Shown piece after piece: positions 25,953-37,744 of a stretch of 64,000 nucleotides of DNA. Where the stretch lies: NCBI GenBank assembly GCA_030704615.1, contig CM060732.1:29801053-29865052 (forward strand), given 5' to 3'. The DNA comes from Takakia lepidozioides (lineage: Eukaryota; Streptophyta; Takakiopsida; Takakiales; Takakiaceae). A program made the position numbers and the translations under genes. The stretch's first letter is position 1. Each line of letters begins with the position of its first letter. The notes under the pieces were generated by a model. It ran no database searches. It saw only the letters and a list, made by a program, of their open reading frames with translations, and was not told where the DNA came from.

Positions 25953-28900
25953 ATGCAATCCCCGGCGAGAGAGCAGTCACGGGCTGCGGAGGGGGGAGTG
26001 AGCAGTGCGCGCGAGGGTGTCAGTTCGCCTCAATCAAAGGTGGTCGTCCTGGAGGGCTCCCCTGTTGCTAGCCCTAGTAAGAAAACAGAAAGCCGTGAGA
26101 GGGCAAAAGAGAGGGCAAAAGAACAGACGAGACAGAATGCTAGCAAGGAGGAAAGACAAAAGGCAGCTGAAGAGGCCAGGGGTGCCCAAATGACAGATGC
26201 CAATGTAAGCGAGGGACACACAGAGACGGTGGATCCCTACAAGACACCACAGAGAGGCAGTAGCACACCGGTTAGACCATCGCGGGCAAGTGCAGCCCCC
26301 GCAATTACCCATACGGTGGAGAGTGGAGGAGAGGAAAGAACACCTGAAAGAGCACCGATTGTGCAAGTTCGAGGTGAAGCCAGGGAGAGGGCAGTAGAGA
26401 CGACGAGAGTGCTGGAGGTGGTTTCGCAGGTGGCTGACCCTGTTGAGGAGGACGACATGGATGTTTCTGACCAGGATGACATTCTCCCGGACATCCCCAG
26501 GCCCCAAACCCGGAGCATACAGGCTGGATTTGGCGGTCTTGGTGGGCTGCCGGAAAACCCCTCTGCAGCAGACGTCATGTCTGAGGCGGATATGAAGTTG
26601 GCCGCTGCCAAGATGTTGGAGGCAACCCACAGCAACATTGGCAGGGTGCTGGGGGCATGGTGTACCCGGCCAAGCTTCGAATTCCCCTTTGCCGCTTGGT
26701 GTCATTTGCAGGTGGTGAGACCTGCCCTCCCAGGCGATATCGACAAGCTGAAATTCTCTTTCCGGGATGGATATCGAATGGGGTCTGCCGCCTTTTACGT
26801 TTCCATTGAGAACGACCACGGAGCTTCCCGTGCCCACACTTCCGATGAGGTGGACAAATGGGGTCCCCATTGGCAAACGCGAAATGAGGAGTTCGAGAGA
26901 TCGATTGCTAGTGATCCTCTTTTCCAGCACATGTCCGGTAAGATGTTCTACGTGTGGGACGGCAATCATCGCCTCCTGGCATGGATGGAGCACATTGCCC
27001 AAGCCCACCCCAACGATCTCGATTGGCATTTCGCCGTCGATTGTGTTGTGCTGAAGGTTGCGGGGCCCAAAGATCGCAGTCTTCTCAAAGCTGCAATGGC
27101 CGACATCAACTCGTAAGCTACAACCCCTCTCGCTTTTGGACTTTGAATTTGGAAGTCATTTCATTGCGAATCCTCATATATGATGAAAATTCCCATTTCA
27201 GTATTGTTTGATGGAAATGTGGCACTGCAGGGTGACTGAGAATGCCTTCATTGCCACCAACTTGTCCCATATGCTCTTCCGAGTGAAGGATGTCGGGAAG
27301 CAGGGGGTGCAGAGTTTGCCAATTCCCTCAGTGCCGACCTCCTGCGCAAGTCGGAGGCAAAGGCAGACAGAACCTGGTATAGCTGAGCGTCGACGCCATG
27401 GTGGACTACATATTTCGGGTAAAGCTCCTGCAGTTTTGTTGAGCTAATTTGTCTCTCCTCCCCCAATAGAAGAAATTGTGTTGAGCAGGATCTCTAATCT
27501 TATGTGCGCCTTTTCGACAGACGAAAATACAGCAGGATTTGGCACATGTGCGGAGGTTCTACATGGAGTCAGAGGAGAAGAATCCAACCCTCCCGGAACT
27601 CGAATCGTATGTCAAAGCTGCGGAGGTGAGGGCCCGCATAAAGTACAAGTCGCGGATGGTAAAGTACGTGGCCATAGCTGATCCCGCCCTTGGTGCCGAC
27701 TTTCTGGTGGAGGTGGGAAAGCACTACTCTCGCGCTCTGAAGCCCACGATGACATTGGAGAAGCTCCATCGTCTAGCCACATCCTGTGTGGATGCAACAG
27801 AAAAGGTGATACATTCTTAACCAAATTGTGGTGGCAACAACTCCTTTTTGTGGTGTTTGGCGCTTACGAATATGCTGGGTGGTTGGACAGACCCGGTGGC
27901 TCCAAATCTGGAATGGTTCCCAAAGTACCAGGGACATGTGGAGCTTCCCCAAACCGGACAAACTCTCTGACCCCACATTCGACATGTGGATGAACCGCAT
28001 GACATGGTGGTTTCAGGTACTTCCCCACGCTTCGTTTGGGGCTTCTACTCTAGTAGGGGGTGGATTCATTGTATTTTTTGAGGAAAGCGATCTGATGGAC
28101 AATCGCCACAGGTGACGACGAATGCGCAAGAGCAGCTGGACACACAAGCACATCAGTTCAAGATGGAGATATCTCCTGCAGCAGAGAGCCTACGTGACTA
28201 TGTGACGAGGTACTTTCTGCTCTACAAAACCAACCTATTCTTTCGGGAGATAGCAGATGCTCGCCGGAGCCACGAGTTCACCGACCAGCCGAACGCGGAC
28301 AAAGCAGCAATGCGCCTTCTGTACAGGTACATACGCGCTGCCTTTCTTTCAAGTCCTGGCATTTCAGGATGTTAGAGGCCTAAGTGGTGTTAGGGAAAAT
28401 GGCGCCGAATTTCCAGTCAGGGCTCCGAAAATGGCAAAGTCCCTAGACTGGCTGGCCCGGAACTGGAAATTCGGCGCCATTTTCCAGTTCCAGGCCCTAT
28501 TGCCGTTCAGGGACTTAGCCATTTTCGGGCTAAGTCCCTAGTGTGGCTGGCCCGGAACTGGAAATTCGGCGCCGTTTTCCAGTTCTAGGCCCTATTGCCG
28601 TCCAGGGACTTAGCCATTTTCGGGCTAAGTCCCTAGACTGGCTGGCCCTGAAGTGGAAATTCGGCGCCATATTCCAGTTCCAGGCCCTATTGCCGTCCAG
28701 GGACTTAGCCATTTTCGGTCTAAGTCCCTAGGGTGGCTGGCCCGGAACTGGAAATTCGGCGCCGTTTTCCAGTTCTAGGCCCTATTGCCGTCCAGGGACT
28801 TAGCCATTTTCGGGCTAAGTCCCTAGACTGGCTGGCCCTGAAGTGGAAATTCGGCGCCATATTCCAGTTCCAGGCCCTATTGCCGTCCAGGGACTCAGCC

Positions 28901-31571
28901 ATTTTCGGTCTAAGTCCCTAGGGTGGCTGGCCCGGAACTGGAAATTCGGCGCCGTTTTCCAGTTCTAGGCCCTATTGCCGTCCAGGGACTTAGCCATTTT
29001 TGGTCTAAGTCCCTAGGGTGGCTGGCCCGGAAGTGGAAATTCGGCGCCGTTTTCCAGTTCCAGGCCCTATTGCCGTCCAGGGACTTAGCCATTTTCGGGC
29101 TAAGTCCCTAGACTGGGTGGCCCTGAAGTGGAAATTCGGCGCCATATTCCAGTTGTAGGCCCTATTGCCGTTCAGGGACTTAGCCATTTTCGGACCTCAT
29201 TGGGTTTTTCATGAATGCAGGTACTGTAAGTTCTCGCTTTTGGAGAAAGGTCATCTGTCTTTCGAGCCACCATTCTTCCTGGCATGGAGGAACCCTGGGG
29301 CTGACTCCATGTACACTGACGATATTGTGAAGGAGTGGCATCTGGAACATTTGCGTGATTGCCCTTGGTATGTGGACCTTCCGCCCGGCTCGCTCGACCC
29401 ATCCGAGTTTCAATTGAAGCTGGATGCTGAATTCCGACGAAACCGGGCTCCGCTGCCTCCGTTGGGTGCAAAAGAGGCAAAAGCGCTTGCGAACTCCAGG
29501 AAAGCGGCAGAGCTTGCTCAGGCAGGAATTCAGGAGAAATTGCATGAGAAGAGTAAAGGTCAAAGGAAAAGGACAAGGAAACAGGTGACTGCAGTAACAC
29601 CCAAAAAGAAGAAAACCATCGGGGCATCGGAGGAGGCGCAGGAGGGGACCCAAGAGAGTGACTCCGACGCCGATTTTGTTCAAGGTCCTGCGACTGCTGT
29701 TGCTCCTACCCAGTCACCGGTCGTCCGGGTTCCCAAGTCAGTTCGGAGTGGGACTGGCTCTGCCAAGAAGTTGGCATTTGAGGGCGAGCCTACACGGCGG
29801 TATTCGGCGGTGACGTTTACGCACAGGCCAAAGCTAGAACCTCCAACCATCATCCAATGCGTCAATGAGAGCTTCCTTGACGCTCTCGCTGCCAGGGCGA
29901 AGAAGGTGGCACACAACAAGTCTCTGGCGGAGCAGAAGGGGAAAGCCAAGAAGAGGGCTGCCGGTACAGAGCCTAAAGACACCCCTGGTTTTGAAGCCAT
30001 GATGGAATTCTTCACGGCTGTGAGCACGAATTGCAAGAGCACTCGGGGGGGGGTTGAGGTGGAGAGAGCTTGCGACATGATTCTCCTCGACATTCCAGAT
30101 GGGGAGCTGCTGGAGGGCCTGGATGGTGTGCCCACCTGGAACAGGTTTACTGAGGACTACTGGAAAGCCGGGTTTGGGCTGGCGGGGATGCTTCTGGATG
30201 ACGGTGGATGTGTGGTTGTCCTTGCCACGAGAGGGAAGACCACAGAGAATGCGGTGGCAAGGTGGACACCGAAAAGTGTCACCCCGGTCCTCCTCAGAAA
30301 ATGGTTCTGCATCAGTACGCAGGGGTTGCGAACAGAGGGCCAAAGTGTAAGTTATCAATCTATTGCATTCACTTCATATTGTGGTGTATGTTAAGTAGAC
30401 CCTGGAATTGATCCCTTCTTTGTTGGATGTGCAGACATTGGTGTTTGAGGCATATTGCTTTGTGAAGAGAGGGTCTACGTTCAAATTCCGCAACGACGGT
30501 CGTCTTGTTGATGCCGCTGTGGACCCTGTAACCTACGATGTCCTCTACAACTATGTGCCCCACTCTAGTATGCCGAAGGACACAAAGACAGGCAAACCGT
30601 GGCGGTACAGCCGGACCCGAAGCCCTGCTTTCATCCAAACCCTCATGGAGACGTGCTCGGATGTCCAAGGGCGGATTCTGGACCTCACATGCGGCACGGG
30701 TAAGCCTTCACGTGCTCAGTTTGTCCCCTGGCCCCATTGCAATTGCATGCCGCAAGCTATTAACCGCCCGCTTTGTTCCTCAGGTGCTTCAATGTGGGCA
30801 GGGACGTTGTCCGACAGGCATGTGTTCGCCTTCGAGCCAGATACTGCCCTCCACAACTCGGAACTTGCAGCGGCTGAACGTCTGCCGAAAGAGGAAGAGG
30901 CATCCTCGGAGGATGAGGAAAAATCCGAGAAGGAGCAGGGGGAGGAAGTTGGGATCGAGGCCGAGGAGCCCCCGGTTTACGAGTGAGTGGTTGCATTGTA
31001 AGTTGCCTCCAGATTTTGTGAGGCACCTCCCTCCGCTCTCTTATTTCATTGAAAACCCTTTCTGGTTGTGCTGGTATTGACATTCTTCAAGTGGATTTGT
31101 TCTTACTGTAGGATGCCAAGTACTGCCGGAGGGACGTCTACACCGGAGTTCATGGGCAGGAGGAACGTGCCTTTTTTTGCCAGGGGAGATTTCATGCCTA
31201 GTCCAGAAAGGGAGTACATCCTGCCTACTTATGCTGCCCGGCTTGCTTCGGTGTCCATTAGGAGGTGTTCCGAACGTAGTCGTGTACAGCAGATTTTAGA
31301 CGAGGCAAGCCTCAAGAAAATGAAGATGAGGGAGGAGGCAGCAGCTATTAGAGCCCGTCGGGCTCGTAGATTTGTGTTGGATTCTGCTGAGGAAAGTGGG
31401 GGAGAAGACGCAGAAGATTCCCAGGAGGTGAGGTGGACAGTCCCCCAAGGAGAGGACGGGATTTTTGAGAGGCATAGTGGAACTGATGCATCACAGAGCT
31501 CGGAGGATGAGGGGGATGAGGGGGATGAGGAAGAAGGTGGGGCAAGTTCCTCGGAGGGTGTAGGAGAGTAG
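25953..31571 (+). CDS. ParB-like plus N4/N6-type DNA-methyltransferase-like protein, nine exons, with local frameshifts
   Basis: Proposed exons: 25953-27112, 27231-27418, 27521-27805, 27891-28016, 28112-28326, 29221-30346, 30435-30699, 30784-30982, 31112-31571, all GT-AG, about 1,340 codons. Exon 1 has a charged low-complexity N-terminus, then a ParB/Srx-type segment with FYVWDGNHRLLAW (about 26,945-26,990). Exon 6 carries a Lys-rich linker and a motif-IV-like block, ACDMILLDIPDGE, followed by DYWKAGFGLAGMLLDDGGCVVVLA. Exons 7-8 give AYCFVKRGSTFKF, then the SAM-binding tract ILDLTCGTG (the splice falls inside) and HVFAFEPD. Catalytic motif before SAM motif is the beta-class order. The usual DPPY-type tetrapeptide reads DIPD, so activity is doubtful. 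Exon 9 is acidic. Exon 2 needs two 1-base shifts (near 27,310 and 27,385), so this copy may be dead. AATAAA at 31635 suits a polyA signal. Confidence 0.65.
28390..29195 (+). repeat. 95-bp tandem array inside intron 5 of the ParB/methyltransferase gene
   Basis: About eight and a half copies: GGGACTTAGCCATTTTCGG, CTAAGTCCCTAGACTGG, CTGGCCCGGAACTGG, AAATTCGGCGCCGTTTTCCAG. Each unit holds two inverted repeats: AAGTCCCT against AGGGACTT, and CTGGAAATTCGGCGCC against its mirror. It nearly fills the 894-base intron. Confidence 0.9.
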
Positions 31572-31634
31572 TGCCCATTCCGGCTATGACAGTTAGAACA
31601 CACTTGTATAGACGTGGCTTGCCACAAAATTTGC

Positions 31635-31640
31635 AATAAA
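31635..31640 (+). terminator. Putative polyadenylation signal AATAAA
   Basis: Sixty-four bases after the stop codon of the ParB/methyltransferase gene. Confidence 0.4.
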
Positions 31641-31745
31641 ATGTTGCATTTTAAGTCCACTGGTGCCACATTCCAACTTCACATGACCCTATTTCCGTGC
31701 CTCCTAACCCTATTTCCGTGGACTCACAATGGTCTGCTCATGCCT

Positions 31746-31802
31746 TTTTTTTTTTCCGCTCATGCTCATGCCGCTCATGCTCATGCCGCTCATGAAATAG
31801 CA
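31746..31802 (-). repeat. Right inverted terminus of the nested element
   Basis: The reverse complement reads TGCTATTTCATGAGCGGCATG then GAGC/CGGC iterations, matching the left terminus. Confidence 0.6.
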
Positions 31803-32200
31803 GCCCCCCCTCAAATTGTAATTTGAGCCCTTGAAATTGTCAATTCCAACCCCTCAAATTGCACTTCTAGCCCCTGAAATGACAATTCCCGCCCCTCAAA
31901 TTGCAACTGTAGCCTGTGAAATGGCAATTGCTAGTGCAGCACCTGAGATTGGCAATTGAAGCCCCTGGATTGGCAGTTTCAGCCCCTCAAATTGGCAATT
32001 CGAGCCCCATAAATGGCAATTTCAGCCCCTGAAATTGGCTATGGGTGAACCAATCATTCCCCTGCCAAATGATTTTGGATTCATTTGAAACTTTGCGAGT
32101 GTCTCGTACATGCCCTCTTAAAGTTACTGGACAAGTATGATGTCAATGTTAAATGGTTCAAAGGGTGAACCAACATTTCCCCTGTTGGATGATTCATGAT
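31803..32200 (+). repeat. GCCCCTCAAATTGGCAATT short repeats and GGGTGAACCAAT unit
   Basis: About eight irregular ~30-bp units built on GCCCCT(C/G)AAATTG(GCAATT). The left flank of the nested element (17,240-17,390) has a worn version in the same orientation. Confidence 0.6.
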
Positions 32201-34240
32201 TAATCGTTAACGATTGATCTCATATTACACTGGGACCTATCAGAGGGTACATTGAACACACTGGCCAAGTCTCAAAGCCAACGAAAATCATTTGGATGGG
32301 CAACCATCCGTCGGCCCATTGAACGAATTTCGATTGATCTCATATTACTCTGGGGCCTCTTCCATGGCACATTGAACATGCTGGCCAAGTCTCAAAGCGA
32401 ACCAAAATCATCTCGATGGCCAACCATCCGTTGAGCCATTGAATGAATTTCGATTGATTTGATATTAGTCCGGGACCTGTGAGAGGGTGTCTCAAACATA
32501 CTGGAAAGTTTGGAAGCAAACAAAAATGATTTGGATGGGCAACCATCCGTTCACCCGTTGAATGTATTCCGCTGGATCTGCTATTGCTTTGGGACCTGTT
32601 GGACTGTGTTTCGCGTGCTCACGATTTTTTTTTCATTCGGTTTTTCAATGGGGCGTGTAATGTAGCCATATGCAACGTGCGTGCCAAATTTGGGAGCGAA
32701 CATAATTTATTTGGACCCAAAACCACAATTTCTTCCCTGTTTTGCACTCCAAACTTGATTTGTGTTCAACTTCATGCACTCTTCATAGAGAGTTATGCAA
32801 TAATGAGCAAAGAGAACACTTTTTTTTGGGGAATTTTTTATTGGTCCAAATTTTGGCAGGGGAGTAGTAGTGGGATGCTGGAAGCCGTAGAACAAAATTG
32901 AGCCAAAAACAAAATCGATACGTGCCAGAAACCCCCAATGAAAGGCAGTGCAAACCTATTTATTGGCTTAAAATTAATTTAAATTCAATTACATTATGGA
33001 ATGGCTTGGTGTCGATGGGGAGGCAAATGATTTATTCGTCTGTTGTGTCTCCGCACATGTGTCGCACACATGTTCAAGCACATGCGGGCAAAAGAGGGGC
33101 TTCAACCACATCCGTTCAATGGGTGCAATAGCCATGCACGCATTGCAGAATTTCTTTTTCGCAATGATAAAAAACCAGATGACAACTGAACGCCTCATTG
33201 GCCCATCGAACGAATTTCGATTGATCTCATATTACACTGGGACCTACCAGAGGGTACATTGAACACACTGGCCAAGTCTCAAAGCGAACGAAAATCATTT
33301 GGATGGGCAACCATCCGTCGGACCATTGAATGAATTTCGATTGATCTCATATTACTCTGGGGCCTCTTCCATGGCACATTGAACATGCTGGCCAAGTCTC
33401 AAAGCGAACCAAAATCATCTCGATGGCCAACCATTCGTTGAGCCATCGAATGAATTTCGATTGATCTGATATTAGTCCGGGACCTGTGAGAGGGTGTCTC
33501 AAACGTACTGGCAAAGTTTGGAAGCAAACAAAAATGATTTGGATGGGCAACCATCCGTTCACCCGTTGAATGCACTCCAAACTTGATTTGTGTTCAACTT
33601 CATGCACTCTTCATAGAGAGTTCTGCAATAATGAGCGAAGAGAACACTTTTTTTTGGGGCATTTTTTATTGGTCCAAATTTTGGCGGGGGAGTAGTGGTG
33701 GGATGCTGGAAGCCGTATAACAAAATTGAGCCAAAAACAAATCGATACGTGCCAGAAACCCCCAATGAAAGGCAGTGCAAACCTATTTATTGGCTTAAAA
33801 TTAATTTAAATTCAATTACATTATGGAATGGCTTGGTGTCGATGGGGAGGCAAATGATCTATTTGTCTGTAGTGTTTCCGCACATGTGTCGCACACATGT
33901 TCAAGCACATGTGGGCAAAAGAGGGGCTTCAACCACATCCGTTCAATGGGTGCAATAGCCGTGCACGCATTGCAGGATTTCTTTTTCGCAATGAACAAAA
34001 ACCAGATGACAACTGAACGCCTCATTGGCCCATCGAACGAATTTCGATTGATCTCGTATTACACTGGGACCTATCAGAGGGTACATTGAACACACTGGCC
34101 AAGTCTCGAAATGAACGAAAATCATTTGGATGGGCAACCATCCGTCGGCCCATTGAACGAATTTCGATTGATCTCATATTACTCTGGGGCCTCTTCCATG
34201 GCACATTGAACAGGCTGGCCAAGTCTCAAAGCGAACCAAA
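32197..34240 (+). repeat. ~830-1,000 bp direct duplications built of ~120 bp units
   Basis: The ~120-bp unit (CGAATTTCGATTGATCTCATATTAC, TGGGACCT, GGCCAAGTCTCAAAGCGAAC, GGGCAACCATCCGT) starts near 32,216, 32,336, 32,455, 32,575, then 33,223, 33,343, 33,463, then 34,050 and 34,170. Between runs, 32,759-33,215 and 33,585-34,045 are nearly identical. The ORFs here repeat because the DNA does; they are not genes. Confidence 0.85.
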
Positions 34241-34289
34241 ATCATCTGGGGGCAAATGATTTATGCGTCTGTTCATTTATTTGTGATTA

Positions 34290-34690
34290 ATCGTTAATGG
34301 TGACAAGGATAAACCAAAGGTTCATTGATAAAAAAAAATTTGAATGATTTGAAATTTTGCCAGTATGTTCTACATGCCTCTTACATGGACCGGAGAAGTA
34401 TGAGATCAATAAAAAATGGTTCACATGAGGAACCAATGGTTACTTGATGTGCCGATTTCTGAATGCTTTCAAACTTTGCCATTGCATTGTACATGCCCTC
34501 TTAAAGGTACCGAACAAGTATGAGTTCGATTTAAAATATTGCAATGGGTGAACTAATGGTATCTTCATTCAGCAAATTTTTATTGTTTTGAAACTTTGCC
34601 AGTATATTGTTCATGCCGTCAAACAGGTACTGAACAAGTATGAGGTCATTCAAAAATGGTTCAAAGGATGAACCTCGTATTTCTAAAAAT
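34290..34690 (+). repeat. GGGTGAACCAAT repeat array, right part
   Basis: Three to four ~115-bp units (GAACCAATGGTTAC, GAAACTTTGCCAGTAT, TACATGCCCTCTTA, GGTACCGAACAAGTATGAG), same orientation as 16.5-17.2 kb. Confidence 0.7.
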
Positions 34691-34771
34691 TACGTAGACT
34701 ATACAGTGGGTTGCACATTTAAGTTTTCACAACCCAAGACCTTTGGCCTACTCCCTACGTTTGCAGCCTTT

Positions 34772-37323
34772 CTAGTCATCTTCATCTAGATTTATTACTT
34801 CGTTGTCGTCATCTCTAGATGTTGATGAAGATGCTCCGGGTGTAGAGGACGTGCCTCCACCAGTACGGAGAGCTCGAGCCTGGGCTCGAGTGGTCAAAGA
34901 GGGACCCAGTGTTGTGTGGTCCACCTTTGCCATCATGCGTAGCGTTCTAGGCGAGTGCTGACTCTCTTCCACATTTGCGCTCTTGCTACGGCGGCATGCA
35001 ATTTTTCAATTAAATCCGATATGTTTGGAAGTGGCAAGAACACCCCTGGAATAGGGGCAACTTGGTCACGTCATGTGTTCTGCTAATACTTTTCCACACT
35101 CGTGATGACAGCCTTGAAATTGTCCAACACCTCCTCCTGCTGGGGGTCTCTGCGCAACTCTGGAAGAAATGGCCTATCATCCCGACGAGGCACCCAGTAC
35201 GTCTCATTCATATTCTCCCAACGGATGCTAGCGGCCTCCAACTCCCTCAGAAATAGGTCTCTCCCAATCAGTTCGCGATTGTATGGGTCATTTTCCGCTG
35301 GCACCCACGAATCCTCAGGTAGTTGGAAGAATCTTTGTCTGGTACAGCTCCAATGCCCTCCCAAGTTCCGGCAAAAAAGCTCCCTTTGGACTGGGTCTTG
35401 TATGCCTCTAGCACGCACGGTTATTTCCCAGTTGGATGTCACCCAAAAGGTCACCGGATCTTTAACCCTAGTTAACGTCTTCGCATCCAAGGCGTGCATC
35501 TCTCTTGGAGCATCCCATGTCATTGTCTCCCCCCAGTGCTGCCAAGTTAAAAAATCGTAAGGCGATACATCCAATGGCATGTTGTACCGGTTGTACTCGT
35601 ATCCCATGGGCATATTGTCTTGCAACCCAAACAACTCGTAGAAACGTCGATGGATTGGTCCACGGCAGTCAGGGCATTGGCTGGCTCGCATGGCTGCCAA
35701 TATGAGACATTTGGGATGGAACAAATGGCCACATGAACCAAGCATATAGCCTCCCTCCGGTCCATAAGGGTTTAGGCACATTGTGCACACCGTACCATCT
35801 GTTACCCATGACGCTGGATTGCTCTGTGGTATCCACGTCCGTTTATCCTCATTAATGAAGGATGACATCCTCGGCCTGGTGTCCCACTCCTCCTCTAATT
35901 CCAAATCCCAGTTTATGCTGTTATTGGTATCGGAAATTGTATGCACACAGTGCTCAAACATGGCATGCACATCACCCCATGTGGTGAATCTAGTGTACTT
36001 CGACGTGAAAACATCACGCACATTGTCGTGCCTTTGTAAATTAGCATAGATGCTATCTACGCTTCGATTCGACAAACGTGCTGCACGTTGGAGGGAGGAC
36101 AACGCTTCTTCTATCCGTGTTTCCCGCGATGCTAGATGGCCCGCCCATGTCACCCAATTCCGCCAATTCCCCTTCAATCATGGCCACGATCGGATTTGCA
36201 TGGCACTTGAGTACCGATATGCAACAGCCCTAGCTTGCTCGCGTTCCCCCACAAGCTACTCTAATTCCTGTTCTTGGGCCGATGTAATTTGCACGGCTGA
36301 ACATTCCCCAGTTTCCACTATGGGGTCCTTCCATTTTCTTGCCCTTTCCGCCGCAAGTCTTTCTTCCTCAACCCTCGCCGGGTCTAGTTCAGACGTTTGC
36401 ACTTCATTCCCATGCCCGATTGAGTCAACCCCGTCGATGACGCGGTCAATGTTCATTGGTGACATATTCAAACGCGCCAATATGTCTTGCTTGTTGGTGA
36501 TTGGCCTCGGGTCCTGAAGCACACCGCGTACGCTGTCGAGAGTCCCCAACCCCATTCTTTCCAGCAACTTTGCTAGTTGCCACCGTTGCAAATGAACAAT
36601 GTCCTGCAGGTCTTTGTTGTGCTGTTCATGTGTGGCCAATTGTTCCTCCAATGGAGAGCGTACCTCGCCCCCCTCCACCTCAGACGTTGAAGGCCCGGCT
36701 GCGGAGACTTGTTGTGGCGTATAATCTGGAGGTTGGTCTGCATTTCCTCCTTCTTCCACATCGTCGCTTCCATCCGCCTTTCCTCCTTCTTCCACCTCGT
36801 CGTTTCCATCGAACCGTATGATGTCCTGCCCCTGACGTATATACAAGTCTGGGATATCAGAGAACATGTATAGTCTAGTACGCTGTCTCGCAGTGGCAGT
36901 TTGCCAATCCACTGGTCGCAATAAAATCAACTTTGTGTACAACATAGCCGCAAATAAATACGGGACCTTGTTGTTGATAAGCGGTTGACCCCACAATGTT
37001 GTATGTACCTACTCTGCCCTGTGGCGGAAATGCGGGTTGACGCAGGAATGCAAGCTAGCTTGATTTTGTTTGGTTTGTGGATCATGCCTATCTCTGGGCC
37101 ACAAACGATTTATGTGACACCAGTCCACAAATTTCCTGCAGTCACCAAGCGACCACCGCTGCCCCAACTACCAAACTTCCCAACCTGGTTCCGCAAGAAT
37201 GTTGGGGTCATTGTATATGTCCCAACAAAGTTCGTACCTGGCCCATTTTGGTTTTTTTTTAGGAGGTCCAGGTTCATTATCGTCATCCCTGGGATGACCT
37301 CCTCTGTCTTCCTCCTCCGCCAT
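34772..37323 (-). pseudogene. RING-finger cargo gene with in-frame stops
   Basis: From ATG at 37323 (MAEEEDRGGHPRDD) one frame runs to 35083, about 747 codons, broken by four stops and no frameshift: TAG at 37168, TAG at 37009, TAG near 36256 and TGA near 36178. A RING-type zinc-binding domain is clear at about 35,790-35,660: CTMC, then GSCGHLFHPKC, then CPDCRGPI. Other parts include an acidic linker and NKQDILARLNMSP. A further acidic piece (34972-34772, ending NLDEDD) may be a last exon after a short intron. A TATA-like TTATAAGG lies at about 37,686-37,692 on this strand. RING proteins usually act as ubiquitin ligases; the role here is unknown. It lies inside the hAT-like element. Confidence 0.6.
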
Positions 37324-37744
37324 TTATGGCTTTGGCTTATCCCTACTCGACAGGTGTTTGCTAAGAAAAATGCTCTCCCAACCCTCCTAAATCGTACCTA
37401 ATTCTACTTCCTAATGAATCCTCCCCAAGTACTAGAGGCACGTGTCACTCCCTCGGCAGTTCTAAGTGATATGACGCAATGCGCAATGAAAAAAACGTGG
37501 GTGCTAGAGGAGGGCTTCCCGGGAGGTACTCAGCATCGATTTCGTAGGTTCCAACGGCCCAGAATACCCCCTACCCAACAAATAGCACCCCTCTCCACTT
37601 TGACTCAATGACAAGGAATGCAACATCCCATCGCCCACCAAGTCCTGGTGTGGAGAAAAGTGAGGGAGAGAATGGCCTCCGAGGCCTTATAAGCCCCCCC
37701 TCCACACTCGGGGCGCGCGCTGTCATTATGACTGCGCACGCTAT

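Larger units (their letters stand above)
17391..31802. mobile_element. Candidate 14.4 kb nested DNA element carrying a ParB/methyltransferase gene
   Basis: The left edge TGCTATTTCATGA (17391) and the right edge, TCATGAAATAGCA (ending 31802), are inverted copies. Both continue inward into GAGCATGAGCGGCATGAGC-type repeats. Flanks on both sides are CAGCC(G/C)CCCCTCAAAT in the same orientation, and the GGGTGAACCAAT array is in the same orientation left and right, so the block interrupts a continuous array. Inside are a decayed transposase-like region (minus strand, 18.4-22.0 kb), arrays of a GGCGCC-centred palindrome found nowhere else in the window, and a multi-exon gene (25,953-31,571). I could not identify a clean target duplication or assign a superfamily. 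Confidence 0.55.

Noticed and set aside
25953-31571. Bacterial or phage contamination as the source of the ParB/methyltransferase gene
   Set aside because: It has consistent GT-AG introns, one filled by a repeat related to flanking arrays, and lies inside plant mobile DNA.
17391-31802. The inverted TGCTATTTCATGA edges as 3' ends of two separate outer elements facing each other
   Set aside because: The neighbouring GGGTGAACCAAT and CCCCTCAAAT repeats have the same orientation on both sides, which fits one interrupted array better than two inverted elements.
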